From Marsupella aquatica (lineage: Eukaryota > Marchantiophyta), in the NCBI GenBank assembly GCA_973895155.1, contig OZ316896.1:13206001-13270000 (forward strand): DNA of 64,000 nt. The letters run 5' to 3'. The translations under genes were made by a program, and so were the position numbers. The notes beneath the pieces were generated by a model. That model searched no databases. It saw only the letters and a list, made by a program, of their open reading frames with translations, and was not told where the DNA came from. Every line of letters begins with the position of its first letter. Position 1 is the stretch's first letter. Positions 22,591 through 34,900 of this stretch are shown piece after piece.

Positions 22591-23900
22591 TCAGACTGAA
22601 TACCTGGTAGTTGTGTTGAGGCTGGTTGTGCTGGTAGTAGCTGCTGGTACTCCTCGTAAGTATCAGAGGTCAATGGTTCAAGTGGATCAAATGACACTAG
22701 TAACTGACTTGATAAGTTTTTGAGTTGAACGAAGAGATTATCCTCCGGGGGGAATATATCTAAAATGGTCGTAGGAGGAGTGGTGTGATCAGCACTAAAG
22801 TCACCCACAATTGACTCGTCTACAACTACATCACAAGTTATCAATATACGGTTAGAAGTAGGGTCAAAGCATCTATGAGCTTTGCTTTGGTCGTTGTACC
22901 CAATCAGAACTACTCTAATAGTCTTAGATTGAAGCTTGTTTTGCATATCTTTTGGGACATGAAGATATGCTCAACTACCAATGATACAAAAATGATTGAC
23001 GTCAGGCTTAACACCAGTAAGACTAAATAATGGAGTGCATGAGTTTAGGGCCCCGGTGCTACACTTATTGTTAATATGGTTTGATGTTCGAACCATTTCT
23101 TCCCAGAAGGTGCAGGGAAGTCTACACCCAGGGTGAGAGTACGTACTATTCTATTAAAGTACATTTTTCACTTAAATGCAACTCCGTTCTGGTGAGGTGT
23201 CCTCGCAGTAGTGAGTTGTCTGTCGATACCTTCAGCCCGGCAAAAATTGAGAAATTCATCTGAGAGGAATTCTCCTCCTCTGTCACTTCGTAGGCATGAG
23301 ATAGAAGTGGATAGAGATTTTTTTGACCCGATGCTTGAATGACTTGAAGTGCTCACATGTTTCCTCTTTTGCTTCAGAAAATATGTCCAGCTATACCTGG
23401 AAAAATTGTCTGTAATCTGAGTCATGATGTCTCGTGAACCTGTGAGTGACGGGATTGGAAGTGGCCCACATAAATCAGTGTGGATTAATTGGAGAGGCCT
23501 AGATGATCGAGTAGAGACAGCCTTTGGAATCTTGTTCCTGGTCTGCTTAGCCTGAACACAGGTCTCACATATTTTGTGACTGATTGGAAGAATCGGTGCT
23601 CCAGTGATCAGATGATTTCTGGTCATAAAGTTGAGCCGTTGATGGATGGTGTGACCAAGACACATGTGCCATAGCTTATGCTGAGATCATCCAACTGGTT
23701 CAACAATGTGGTGCCAGGTTGAGATGGGACCTAGATGAGGGAGTATCTTCCTTGTAGAGCTAATTATCGGCAAAAAACTAGATTCTAGAGAGATTGGATA
23801 TAGCTTATTCCCCAAATTACGAGTGCCAGTAAAATGAAGTCTATGAGGGCTTTTGCTATCAAATACATAGCAATACTTGGAGTTAAATAACACCATGTGA
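22590..23900 (-). pseudogene. Copia integrase remnant
   Basis: The minus strand shows the zinc-binding H...H...CETC block near 23,560-23,660, HTDLCGP (first catalytic Asp) near 23,480, RSDRGGEF (second Asp) near 23,275 and HQNGV near 23,190. The Glu expected right after HQNGVA is replaced (HQNGVAFK then stop), so the third catalytic acid is lost. The C-terminal GYNDQSKAHRCFDP block follows at about 22,850-22,900. Confidence 0.92.
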
Positions 23901-24061
23901 CCTTGGTTGGCTAATTTGCCTATCGAAAGTCAATTGCGAGTAACACTTGGCACATACAAAACATCAAAAATAGTTTTATTGCTAGTGAGTTTGATACTGT
24001 ATCTTGTGCCGACAATTGGCATTTTTGTACCATTTGCGGACAACACGCTTGTAATTGAGGA

Positions 24062-24340
24062 CTAACTCGTAATATGAGAGAACTTGTCTCTATTGTTGCT
24101 GATGTGAGACGATGCACCAAAGTCCAATACCCAAGATTCATTGTTCCCATTACTGGGGGACTGAGCTTTGAAAGCAGACATGAGTGCTTCAACTGTGAAC
24201 GCTAGAGAGCTTGATTTGCCACTTTTGGAATGATCCTGATCTTCCTCCTCAACAATGTAAGTCTTTGGATTAAGATGTTTGATGTCCTTGATCCATGACT
24301 GGAGATCCTTGAGCTGATTCAAATTCATGGACTTCATTCC
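24062..24340 (-). pseudogene. Copia aspartic protease remnant
   Basis: The minus-strand frame contains SWVLDFGASSHISNN. The family motif is D-[ST]-G-A; here the second position is Phe (codon at 24120-24122), a one-base change likely to abolish activity. Confidence 0.88.
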
Positions 24341-25288
24341 TGATTCGGCATTCTTGATATAGCATTGAGGTTCTAAGTGGCCTTGTCGGTTGTAGTAGTT
24401 GCAAGTGTCTCATCGATCGGCTCCCCTTCCTTGGTAGTTGAATCGGCCAGGGGGACCAAAATGACCTCATCCTCTGGTGCGCCCTCCTCTACATCGTGGT
24501 TCATCTTGTCCGCCTCTGAACTGGTCACTTGGGCGGAAAGGAGTGGCAGCAACAAGAGAGTGCTCGTGGATCCTGAGATGGTGCTGCCTCCTTTTGTACT
24601 CAGCTTGGAGTTTTTCTTTGAACTTGGTGAAGGTGGCATCTGAATTATCCTCAGTCATCAATGCATAAGATGTAGAAATTGAGACCAAGACTCAGGCATA
24701 TTTCTAAACACTATTTGAATAAGCTCTGGATTGGATATATCTTCTCCGATGTTACCGAGGTCCATCATCATTTTTTCTATCTTTTTAAGGTAGTCTTCCA
24801 TAGAATCGTTGTAAGTATACTTGAGAAACCAAAGATAGTTTTTTTGGCCTATTTTCCTCTGAAGCATAGGTGCCTGTAATCTATGTTTTAGTGCTGCCTA
24901 TAGAACAGATGGAGGATCACGGACCATGAAACTTTCTGATAAGCGGTATCATGGAAGAACAAGAAGTAGCAGTAATGATAATAATTACCCTATCATACTT
25001 CTCTTGAAGATCGAGAGAAACTACAGTTCCTCCTGCAGATGCTGATGTTGATGATGTGGAAGTCGTGGCTCCAGATGATGTTGAGGATTGCTGTTGGGCT
25101 GCACTCGTAATGTTTGTGGAGACTGAAGTTGCTCCATTGGTTGGTGTTGGCTTGACAATATCCCATAGCTTCTTCTGATGGAGAACTTGTTCAACCTTGA
25201 AGGCCCATGTGGGATAGGTTGAGCCTCCAGAGAGCTTCTCGTCATGAGTGAAAGTGATCTTGGCTGAGTCAAGTCCCTTCATCGACAT
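24340..25288 (-). pseudogene. Copia gag remnant
   Basis: The minus-strand ATG at 25288 opens a gag-like frame with the typical TYPTWAFKVEQVL block about 25 residues in, followed by a Ser/Thr/Ala-rich linker. A further block (MEDYLKKIEKMMMDLGNIGE) at 24,658-24,867 matches the UBN2-type gag core. A zinc-knuckle remnant at 24362-24403 reads C-x2-Y...GHLEPQC, with the second Cys changed to Tyr. The frame is broken near 24,920, 24,658 and 24,420. Confidence 0.9.
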
Positions 25289-25361
25289 AATGGAAGTCTG
25301 AGACTTAGCAAAAGTCTGAGAGTGAGCGGAAGTCTGATAATGGAGGGATTCCCAAAGCTGA

Positions 25362-25373
25362 GCTCTGATACCA
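25362..25373 (-). other. Primer binding site (initiator tRNA-Met)
   Basis: The minus strand reads TGGTATCAGAGC directly after the 5' LTR, the usual plant copia priming site for initiator tRNA-Met. Confidence 0.93.
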
Positions 25374-25656
25374 TGTAGAAAACCAGAATATGATTTAGAT
25401 CCCTTGCTTAGACCTTCAACAGAAGACCATTAAATACATAAGAGAGGTGACACAGCACCAGATACGACAACGGGAAGCCCGTGACGTGACACAATAGGGA
25501 GCACAGAAAAAGTAAACGCAAGAGGACATAAGTGCCACTAAGCACACTAATAAATGACTGCTAATTTAATCCTAGAGGGCAGCTAGAATGGCAGCGAGAT
25601 CCAAGGGAGAAGTCGACAATAGCTGACAAACTAGCTATAAGGTAGATATTTCAACA
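25374..25656 (-). repeat. 5' LTR of the copia element
   Basis: A 283-bp repeat with the same TG...CA ends as 19796-20091, flanked on the right by AAGTG. Confidence 0.95.
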
Positions 25657-25660
25657 AAGT

Positions 25661-26440
25661 GTTGCTTTAGACAAGCATTTGACAAAATTTGATTTCAAGA
25701 GATTCAATTGACGTGAAGAATCAATGTTGCCTAGCATGGGAGCACCTACCTCACTGAAACCTTAGGGAATGCACTTCTCTAAGTATAGACATATGGTTGA
25801 TAAATGGCGACAAAGGACACAAACTAGGGGAGTCTGGCAGTTAATCCCCAATTGCATCCCATTCATGCTCCCTCAAATTGCCTATTATGAACAAGTCACA
25901 TTTGCACATCTGAGGAGTCTGTATAGTCAATTAGGATGGAAAGCAAATAGTAAAGTGGCCTCACTCCTGTTATTTAGGTTGAATTCCTATTATCTGAGCT
26001 GGACTATGGTGCTGCTAATGTACAGTACATCTACCAGAGAAATTGGGAACGCAACAAGGGGAAGACTCAACAAGGGACACACAGTTTGTTAGAGAAATGC
26101 ACAAGAAGTGCTCTCTCTGCACATGGAGAGTATGCTATACTAGGCTATTCCAACCCATACTCACTTGATGGGTTGAAATAGACTTTGAGTAAGATATGAA
26201 CAAATTATTGACTGAACCAAGTGAAGTCCTAGCAATGGAACCTGGCTGCATGTGTGTATTGAAGGGTAGGGTCATCCAGGATATTATGGCCAGATTTTCA
26301 AATAGACAGGGAAATTATGGGGCATGGATGGTACAACATACAGCATGAGGGATGATAGAGGACTTTGAGCGACAGTTGAGGAGGGAGAGAGGAAGATTAG
26401 TTCAGCCTTCTTGTGACCAAAACACTCTTTGGCCTTGGGC
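25661..26440 (+). pseudogene. Right part of the degenerate open frame interrupted by copia
   Basis: The frame of 19443-19758 resumes here, crosses a TGA (about 25711) and a TAG (about 25763), and stays open to 26092 (about 107 codons from 25769). Coding-like frames then continue in shifted registers to about 26,180 and 26,400, which looks like decay by frameshift. The upstream stops could each derive from TGG codons by a G-to-A change, the usual outcome of cytosine methylation on the other strand. I cannot name the family. Confidence 0.4.
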
Positions 26441-27796
26441 CTAGTACAATCCTTTCTTTAGTTTCATTATTAGTCCAAGGTGAATTCCAAGGAAAATGGT
26501 CATGAGCAGGCTCAATCTTTGTACCAATAAGAGTAGGGAAGTAGATGATGCATGGTGTTCCTCTTGGAGACCCCATTATAACAACCATTGCTAAGGTACA
26601 CTATGTAAGTTCTGCCCAAACTTGATAGGGACCCATTTGTTGTAGCCCAACTTGGCAGGGCCCTAAAATACAACACCCTCCCTTTTCTAATAGACGTAGT
26701 TGCTCCCAACTAGCTGTAGAACTCCAGGCGGCGGGGAAGAAGAAGGTGTGTAAGCTGGATTGTGTGCAAGGTTATCTTTTATATTTACAGGTGTGGTGCA
26801 TTCCCACTAAGAGGCAATTGTGCATTTCTACCAAAAGACAAAATAATATAGATAATTAGAATCTAATGGTGCCTAGTATAACATGTAATCTCTACTATTA
26901 ACCATGGGACACTTTACTGTGGAAGGGATGTAACTCATGTGCTTGGGGTCTATTCATGGGATCTGTTTCATGGTCATAACAGTGGGCACCAAAGGATCTT
27001 GATGTGCAAAGCAATGAGCAAGACTCCTGGGCATGATTGTGTATTCAGCTCCAAAGAGCTTTAAATGCAAAGACTAACAGTAAACAACCAAAATTCCTCT
27101 ACAAGCTGTCCAAATTACAAAGGATCCTTAAATAAGGTGACTAAATACAAAATTAACTACAGCTCCTAACTCTGTGGTTTCCCACTGCCAGGCAAACTAT
27201 TTGATGTTTGTTGGTTCTCATTTGCCAGTTTCCTACCACGCCATTGGGTCCTTTGGTGGCAATCTGATAGTTTTCTTAAATCTAGGGAGATCCAATAGCC
27301 AGGAATTAATATATTAAGCAGATCGTACCTAACACAAGGTATCATTTGCCACACTGGCAAATTCTATAAATAGTAAAGATTACCCTGAGCAGTGTTCCAT
27401 CACTACTCCATGACAATGGCCATTGAGAGGAAAGCACATTATTTGCAACAACAAAATAGTGCCACACAAATTCCTGCATATGAGAACTCAAGTCATCAGA
27501 GTTTTAATCTATACTAAAATTCATGATCAAAGTGTACTGTCTACAATCACCTACTCTGCACACCAAGCCCGTAGGCCATGATTTTGCTCGTAGCAGAAAT
27601 TATTTGACATTTAGACTATGCTTGTGAGTAATGAGGGGCATGGAATGTCTCAAGTACAAAGAGCCCTCCCTATGCATCCGCTATGCATAAGCCCTGGTAT
27701 TTGGGCTAGTAAAACTGCATCAAGCAATATTCTGCATAGAGAAAATCTAACTGGCAAATGAGACCCGTTCTTTCTTTCTCATGGTCTGTTTACAAA
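26441..27796. other. Intergenic, one dispersed repeat copy
   Basis: About 27,150-27,370 shares the TTAAATCTAGGGAGATC core and flanks with 3,735-3,990 and 56,985-57,210. No gene is seen. Confidence 0.5.
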
Positions 27797-28366
27797 ATGT
27801 TATTATGACAGGGTGTCTTCCTGGCAGCTCACATATGGTAACATTTTTACTAGCCATGAGATGGGCCTAAAGGTACCATTGTGTACTTTTTCCACGCGCA
27901 ACTTGGCTGTGACTCTCCCCATAACTCCCAGGCTCCTTGAAATCCAGTTGTCAGGGTGACTCCCCGCAACGTCCAACTTTCTTGCGATCTCATTTATGCT
28001 TGCTACACTTCCACTCAGCCTCATGCCGTATTGACAATATCGTGCCCTGGGCTAGTCTAAACACTACAATACGCAGTCATGCCCTTTTTTGTGATCTTGC
28101 TGGCAAAAGGTTATTACAGTGGAAATCTTCCCTAGCAGCTGGATTGTGGTAAAGTTTGTCCTGACCATGAGATTCACCTAAAGCTGTCATTGTGCAACCT
28201 ATCACTCTCCCATAGCTCGCACACTCCTTGAAATCCATGTACCAGGCTGTGCCAACTCTCCACTGTGTCCAACTACAGTACTTGGCATCTCACTTAAGCT
28301 CCACAAAACACTTCCACTCAACATCACTTATAAAAACATGGCCATTGGGCTAATCAACACTATAAT
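27797..28366. repeat. Diverged tandem duplication, about 310-bp unit
   Basis: Unit 1 begins with TGTTATTATGACAGG near 27797 and unit 2 with GGTTATTACAGTGG near 28108. Both continue through CTTCC(T)AGCAGCT, CCATGAGAT, a CTCCTTGAAATCCA block and ACACTTCCACTCA in the same order. Clearly diverged. Confidence 0.7.
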
Positions 28367-28574
28367 ATTAGATCCCTCTCCTTCCTGGTGATGTATGGCT
28401 ACAAACTGTCATCTGGTTGGGGAAGAAATCATGGTCATTTGCCAAAAAAGAAAAGTTTTCATCACCGTTAGATTGGCCAAAAGCACCTCCCGCCTCGCCC
28501 TCGCTGCGTTGGGCTCCTGCTCCATAATATCTTAGGGCTGGTATAAAGGCTAGTAAAATTGCACCAAGCAAATC

Positions 28575-28738
28575 CATGCATATCAGCTCCTCATTTCAAT
28601 ACTCGTGATATCTTAGCTGCACGAGTGGAGAACTGTAGAATGTGCTTTGCTCTCCATGGATATCAGCTCATCATTCAATACTCATGATATCTTAGCTGCA
28701 CGAGTGGAACACTGTAGAATACTAGAATGTGCTTTGCT
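28575..28738. repeat. 80-bp tandem duplication upstream of the exonuclease gene
   Basis: TATCAGCTC(C/A)TCATT starts at 28581 and 28661. Both units continue TGATATCTTAGCTGCACGAG and end GTGCTTTGCTC. The second unit has a short insertion. It ends only 150 bp before the first coding ATG, so it probably lies in the promoter or 5' leader. Confidence 0.85.
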
Positions 28739-28888
28739 CTGCTGAGGTTTTAGTCTACAGTAGTAGGAACAAGAAAATCAGAGCCGACCGACGAGGCTTT
28801 GCTTCCAGCCAACAAGTGTGGAGAGGAGCAGAATTGCGACTCTGTTATCATTTCGGTGCACCTAGTATTGTAGTGGTCGTTGTTGGAG

Positions 28889-31800
28889 ATGGAGATGGCC
28901 GCGGTTTCAGCTTGGATCGTCGGTCCTGTTCACGGATCCGTTGCTGCGCTTCAAACGGCTGCAACCCAGGTATGGATCTCGATTGGAGGCCATAGTGGGT
29001 TCTCTTTGAGAGATTCGAGGATTGTCCTGTTCCGTTCCCCCTTTTCTTTTATTTCAGCTGGATCTTCTGGAGTAGGAGTGGTCATTAAAGGGGAGCTTTT
29101 CTGTGATGTTTGGCACATAATTCTTGATCCAGAGTCTAGGGTTTTTCCATCGTAAGTATATCTTTGTGTGCAATCTGTGTTGGGCCGCGCGTCCTGTCTC
29201 ATAGAAATTGGTATCCCGAGTGTTTTCTGGAAGACTGTGGACAGTGTCCTTCATATAGAAACTAGAACACGCCTTGGAAGCTTTAGAGACAAAACTCAGG
29301 TCCTGTGTTTACTCTCGAGATTGCTGTGGAGGTGTCCACGTAGAATTAGGACTGCTTCACGCGAGAGTTGACGAGCTAAGAGCCAATGTGTGTACAGGAT
29401 GTTAATTGTTTCCCATGGTTTCCGTCCCAAGAAGTGGGTGAAACTGATGTGGTGTGGGTTGCTTTAGTCGTCTTGTGGTGTTTGGTCGATAGATTGCTGT
29501 TGGTCAGAGTTCCTGCGCTCTACTTCTGGAGTATGTCATTGCAACAATGTAGGAGCCGAGGGGGTCCTTTTCCTTTCCTTTGTCAGCATTCACTGACCAC
29601 CTGAGAAGTTTGTCTACTTTGCTGTCTTTTTTTGTACAAGTACTTTTGGTTCACTTCTGAAGCCTGGACCTTCCCGTTTCGTCTTCTGACTCCTGAATTT
29701 CTACATTCTGTTTTGCAGTCGGTTGCCACATTCGATGGATTGAGACCGTGCCCCGTGCTGAGGCAAAGAGCCAACTTGCACCTCCCCGTGGCTCCTCGGA
29801 AGTTGACCATCACCGCCGCTGTAAGCTCTCACTTGTATTCCCCTTTGAATGACGAGACGAACAAAAAATTACCCTAAGAAACAACCACCGTCGTGTTATC
29901 AAGTGGTGGGGTTATGAGTTTTGTCAAGTTGACACATTTGGAGTGTTGGTTTGAGGCTGGGTCGCTTGTCAATCCAGATTCCAACGAGACAATCATGTAG
30001 ACTAATATGTTTTGTTTTCAACGGGTAAGATGAATCGAATCACACGAAATGGAATTAACTGTTGTATCAAATCCGGTATGACTGGGTAGATTTGAATTTT
30101 TGGCAGGGTAATTTATCACCACCAAGTACGCTGTATCTGGTTGATGTGCACCCACTTTGCTATGAAGGAAAAAAGCCGCGTCCGACGGCTATACTAAATT
30201 GGATGGAACTGCTGTTCGAACAAGTCAGCTGTACAGAACCTGTTATTGCAGTAAGCTCATGCATCCCAACTTTTGAATGGTTGTTCTTGTCGAGATGATA
30301 GATCTTTATTGCATTCAGGATTCTCATTAGAGTTCTCTTTCGAGAGTTGTTGGTGCCCTTGACTTTATTCATTCTCGTTCAGCGCTGAAGTTGTATTGGA
30401 ATTTCCTGCTCTCAAACTACAGGATAGTTATCTATTGGACTTGTGCTTAGAACAGGAATGGTAGTTGGCCTGTCCTTTGAACTGGTATGCTTGATTTGGC
30501 TGTCCTGATTCATCTTGCTATTCTGATGGACACTCACTTTCTGTCCTTATTTTCTCTTAGAGGTGATGGATGGAGAGAGGGGAAACGACTATCGAAGAGG
30601 ACTATTACCAAGCTACAAGGAGAAGAGAAATAAGTATAAGCCTCTATCTGGTATCCGTGGACCCTACTTCAAGGGGGATCAGATGGATCTGCGTGATGCC
30701 TTTCCTCATATTAAATCTTTTCTTACAGAATGCAATGTGCCGGTAAGTCCTTAAAGATGACTCTCTTGATTTTTCTTCCGTTTGCTTCCAGGCTTTGGAT
30801 GGCTGCAGTTTTCCTGCCCTTGCACTCTAGTCTGAGTAAGGCTGAAGTGAGAGGTCTGTATGGTGTCTGAATAGGTGATAAAAGTTGAAGATGCAGAAGC
30901 GGACGATGTTATCGCAACCCTCATGCAGCAGGCTGTCAATAAGGGCATGAAAGTAGTCATTGCATCCCCGGATATGGACTATCGACAACTGTTATCGCAT
31001 ACAGTGAAAATGGTGCTTCCACTGCCAGAATTTGGTCGATGGTCTTTCTACACACTCCAACAATATGTAGCAGAACATGACTGTGATCCAAGCATAGATC
31101 TTGGTCTTCGTAAGTTAAATTTGGATCTTTACTTGAAGTTAGTCATTTGTTCCTAAAACTCCTTTGTGTAGGTTTTTGGCATCGATGGAAACCCAGTTTT
31201 CACCTTCTTATCGTTCTTGAGTAAAAATCAAGGCACCAAAGATGTTCCAGCATTGCTAGACAAGAATTTGTATTGTAGTACACTATTATTTCCTGTTGTT
31301 CAACGTGGATTTATATATTAGTAAGTACTAATTGTTTTTGGTTGTATTGCCAGGGTGCATGTTGGGAGACCAAAGCGACAATGTTCCAGGGCTACAGGAG
31401 TGGTCAACAGGTTTTGGGCGGAAAACCGCCTTGAAGCTGATGAAAAAGCATGGCTCATTGGAAAACTTGCTTGTTGCTTCTGAAACAAGAACAGTTGGCA
31501 AACCTTATATCCAGGATGCTCTAGCAAATTACCGAGATGCTCTTTACAAGAACCTTCGAGTCCTCTCTTTACGAAGGTGATATTGTCTTATCCATTTCTT
31601 AGTTTCGTCAATGCCTTTTTATATTCTCGTAGATAGATAGACCCTCTTCGTCTGACATTTTTGTTCTTACACGGTGGACCGTGGTGAACTGGGTTTCAGC
31701 AATTTTTAGAGGATCCCCTAATCAGTCTGTCTGTGATCAGCAAGTCCCTTTATTACCTTCAGCAGTTTCTTATACAAACCTTGACAGGACTGGATGTGTG

Positions 31801-31934
31801 GTGTTTTGCGCAGACATCTTGACATTACATTGGAAGACGAATGGTTGAGACCACGGGATCGGTCCAATGAGGCTCAGGCATTTAGGCAGTTGCGACAAAG
31901 TTTGCAAGGCAGGTTCTCCTACGCCAAACAGTAA
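28889..31934 (+). CDS. Organellar 5'-3' exonuclease (FEN-like, DNA polymerase I 5'-nuclease family), seven coding exons
   Basis: Coding exons 28889-28969, 29719-29820, 30107-30250, 30563-30742, 30875-31109, 31354-31576 and 31814-31934 join in frame to 361 residues. Residues 1-61 are rich in Ala/Val/Ser with few acids and include SVATFDGLRP, typical of a chloroplast transit peptide. The 5'-3' exonuclease domain follows: LVDV (72-75), VMDGE (110-114), LLPSYKEKR (123-131), the acidic cluster VEDAEADDV (173-181), SPDMDYRQLL (200-209) and GDQSDNVPG (252-260), then a helix-hairpin-helix-like FGRKTALKL. All the acidic metal ligands are in place. It matches the plant family of Arabidopsis At1g34380, whose members act in organelle DNA maintenance; chloroplast targeting is inferred from the leader. 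No polymerase domain is attached. The acceptor of exon 4 is a doubled AGAG; only the second keeps the frame. The stop TAA overlaps a donor-like GTAAG, so an extra exon is possible but not needed. Confidence 0.94.
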
Positions 31935-34900
31935 GACTGTACCTTGTGTTTGACACGGTTTCTCAATGTACCTTTTTACAAATACTACATGACAACATCG
32001 GAGCGTGTCCAGGTAGTAATTAATTGAAGTCATGGGGATCTTCTCTAGAAGATAATGCGGGCGTCATGTTTCTCCACACATTGCATTATGTTTGGTATCT
32101 ACAACAATGAACGTACTATTCGTAAGGAAATTGATGCTGATGAAGTTTATGCGAAGAAGGGACGATGGGAGAATAAGATTGGAGCAGACTATTTTAATTT
32201 AGCATCTCTCTTCTGTCGGGCTTGTTTATGAACCGAACGCTATTTGCCACTCGTCATGATTTCGCCCCAGCCAAGATGAACAAACAAGGAAACCCAGAAA
32301 AAACTGGAGACTCACATTAAAAGGTCTCACAAGACATTGGTTAGTCGAACAGACAAGCAAGTCACCAGCCAATCGCTAGTGACCGAAAGATTGGCAGGTG
32401 ACTTGCTAGTCCTTTCGAGTATATAGTAATGTACATGAAAACAACCCACCACGACTCTTATAGCTCCACCAAACTGCAGTAATGCCCAGCCTGCCACCGT
32501 AAGTTCTGACATTTGACCTCTGCAAATTACTTCAAATCTTAGAGATGTAGAGTGCACCGAAATTGCTACTGAAGCATAATCACTCACTGTGTGTCTTTCT
32601 GATCAAGCTCTAATGGCAAGGAACGAAGCAATCATGTTTGTTTGCCTATCAACAAGTCTTTCTTTCATGTGATGATGAATTTTCTGTGCGAGTAATACTT
32701 CGATCGCTACATAAAAATCACCACACCATCCTCCCATCTCTTGTGCAGCCAATGTCAAGTCCTGTGGCATTCTCCACCGTACCATGTTAGTGAGGACATT
32801 TAGCCCATTGTTAGCTTTCCACCTGTGTGTGGGTTATAGCATGTTCATCCTGGGTAGAAATCATCTCCTTCATCATGAGCCACAAAATTCATAGGTCTGA
32901 CAATGTCGTGACTGCATATGGCAGTACTGGTTTTTCTTGGTTCTCACTTTGTGTTCATGGGTTGTGGGTTGCAGTCTCTTTGTGTGCTCCCTTTCTTGTG
33001 TGCTCTCTTTCTTTGTGTCCTCTTGGCCCTTCGAGCCTCTTGTTTACCCCTCTTGTTTTATAAAGAAGAGGATCTTCCCCGCCTGAGATAGCAGCTCGTT
33101 GCAGGGAAAATATATAACTTGCCCAAGAACAAAAAGTGTCAAACTGGAAACCAAGATCCAAAGGGAAGGAGACCCAATAAAGGGGACTAAAGTAGGGAAA
33201 CCTGAAGGAGACCAAAGAGCCAAAAAAGTGCAAGAGTCCCACACTAAGTCAATAGAAGTAAGGCCCTACTCTGGAGTAAAGGAAGATAAGAGATTGAGAC
33301 TTCAAAATCACAAGAGGACGCCTCATAGTTGAATAATGTTGGTGCATGCTCGACTTTCTTTATTTTCTTAATTAAAAGCAATCTCGAAAAAGTCAGTGGT
33401 CTCTTTGACAAACCATAGACTACCTCCCCCCCAAAAAGTTGTCCCTTTGACCAAGCACCCACCCTTCACCAGCGGAAAGGTGCAGTAGAACAGCATAAAG
33501 CCCCTGTAGAAGGGATTTGTTGGCTTTGGGATTGCTTAATAATTATACTCACCACCAATAGGCTTTTCTCTGAGGGTATGAGGGTTCCATCAGAATAAAT
33601 AAAATCCCAGAAAAACAGGGATATGATTTTTGGTCGTGTCAAGGTTTGTTCAGCCACAAGCCCTATCTTATTCCACCTTCAACCTACAGAGAAAGTAATA
33701 TACCCCCTCCACTCCCCTCCACAAAACAAAACAAAATAAAGCTAAATACTTTTCAATACAATTGACACAAAAAACTACGTATGTGATATGTGGACACGAA
33801 CACTTGGCATATTTGGTCTCCTGTATGTACTGCACTCAACTTGGGTTCCCCAATGAGCTTTGGAGACTCAACAATGAGCCAAGTGGCTGGATTAGAGCCC
33901 TGGAATATGCAAGACACATCCACCATGTGAAACCAATAATGCTTCAAAGAGTGGTATCTGGCAAAAGTATGTTTGCAAGTTAGACCTGACTGAGATATTA
34001 TCTACAACATTGTAGAAGGTAAAGGGAAAAACTACAGTAGGTCATGGACCCAATAAGGTTGAAGTGAGTGATATATCTAACTACCCAAATCCTGTGCCTG
34101 TACAGGGAAGGGCTCAGCTTACCCAGGCTCTCATGCCCAGCCTACTCACTAGCATAGTCTAATATCAAAACTTGTTACTAGAGAAATTACTATCTAAGGC
34201 TTCACTCTACTGAGTAGGTCATGAATGGTAGACTTTGACTAAGAATTATACTTTATAATGTATATTAATATAGTTTTGCCAAAACTGAGAAAGGGAGAAT
34301 CACTCATGTAGACCAGCTTTAACAGTAGCCCCAATTTGAAACACCGAGGAACTACTATATGTCATTGATGGAATAAAATTGCAGCAGTGAGTAAATATAT
34401 GAGCATACCAAGAGTATTTGTGACACACACACCCATGATGTCCCGCACTGTATGGTCCCTTGGGAATAGCACTACTCAAGGTCCTTTAACTTGCTGAAGG
34501 ACTGCTCTCCTTTCAACTCTTACCATAACCAATTTAGCTCATTCAAAGTATGTGGCCGTCATGAAATGACAATCATGTTTGCAAATTCTATGAAAAACAT
34601 TGAATCCGTGTCAATCTTATTCGTCCAAACTAAGGGTCAACCCTGGCTGAGTCCATGTCAGTCTTGAACACCTTTAAAATTAAATTACCCACAACATTGT
34701 GGTGGGTGATGTGTGCTAGATCGCTCTAGCTTGTTTAAGGAAGATCGAAAGGACATGAAATGGAATATGGGGGTGCAATGAGGCACCCATGTGGGTTACA
34801 CTGTTTTCTTTCTCTAATACCTCCTTTTGTCCCCTTCTTTCTACTCACAGATATCCACTCTATGACTTTGACCAAAATTTAAAAAACCTTTTGATGTTTG

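Larger units (their letters stand above)
19796..25656 (-). mobile_element. Ty1/copia LTR retrotransposon, complete in structure but coding-dead
   Basis: A 5,861-bp element on the minus strand. LTRs are 25374-25656 (5') and 19796-20091 (3'), flanked by a perfect AAGTG target duplication (19791-19795 and 25657-25661). The primer site abuts the 5' LTR and the polypurine tract abuts the 3' LTR. Domains in minus-strand order are gag, zinc knuckle, protease, integrase, reverse transcriptase and RNase H, the copia order (integrase before RT). The frames are broken by many stops and frameshifts, so it cannot make its own polyprotein. The LTRs differ by several indels and scattered substitutions (roughly 90% identical by eye), so it is not recent. 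An unusual segment of about 780 bp lies between RNase H and the 3' LTR. Confidence 0.96.

Noticed and set aside
31787-31813. Earlier acceptor (TTGACAG) for the last exonuclease exon
   Set aside because: It leads to an in-frame stop after about 20 codons, whereas the acceptor at 31812-31813 gives the conserved continuation of the domain.
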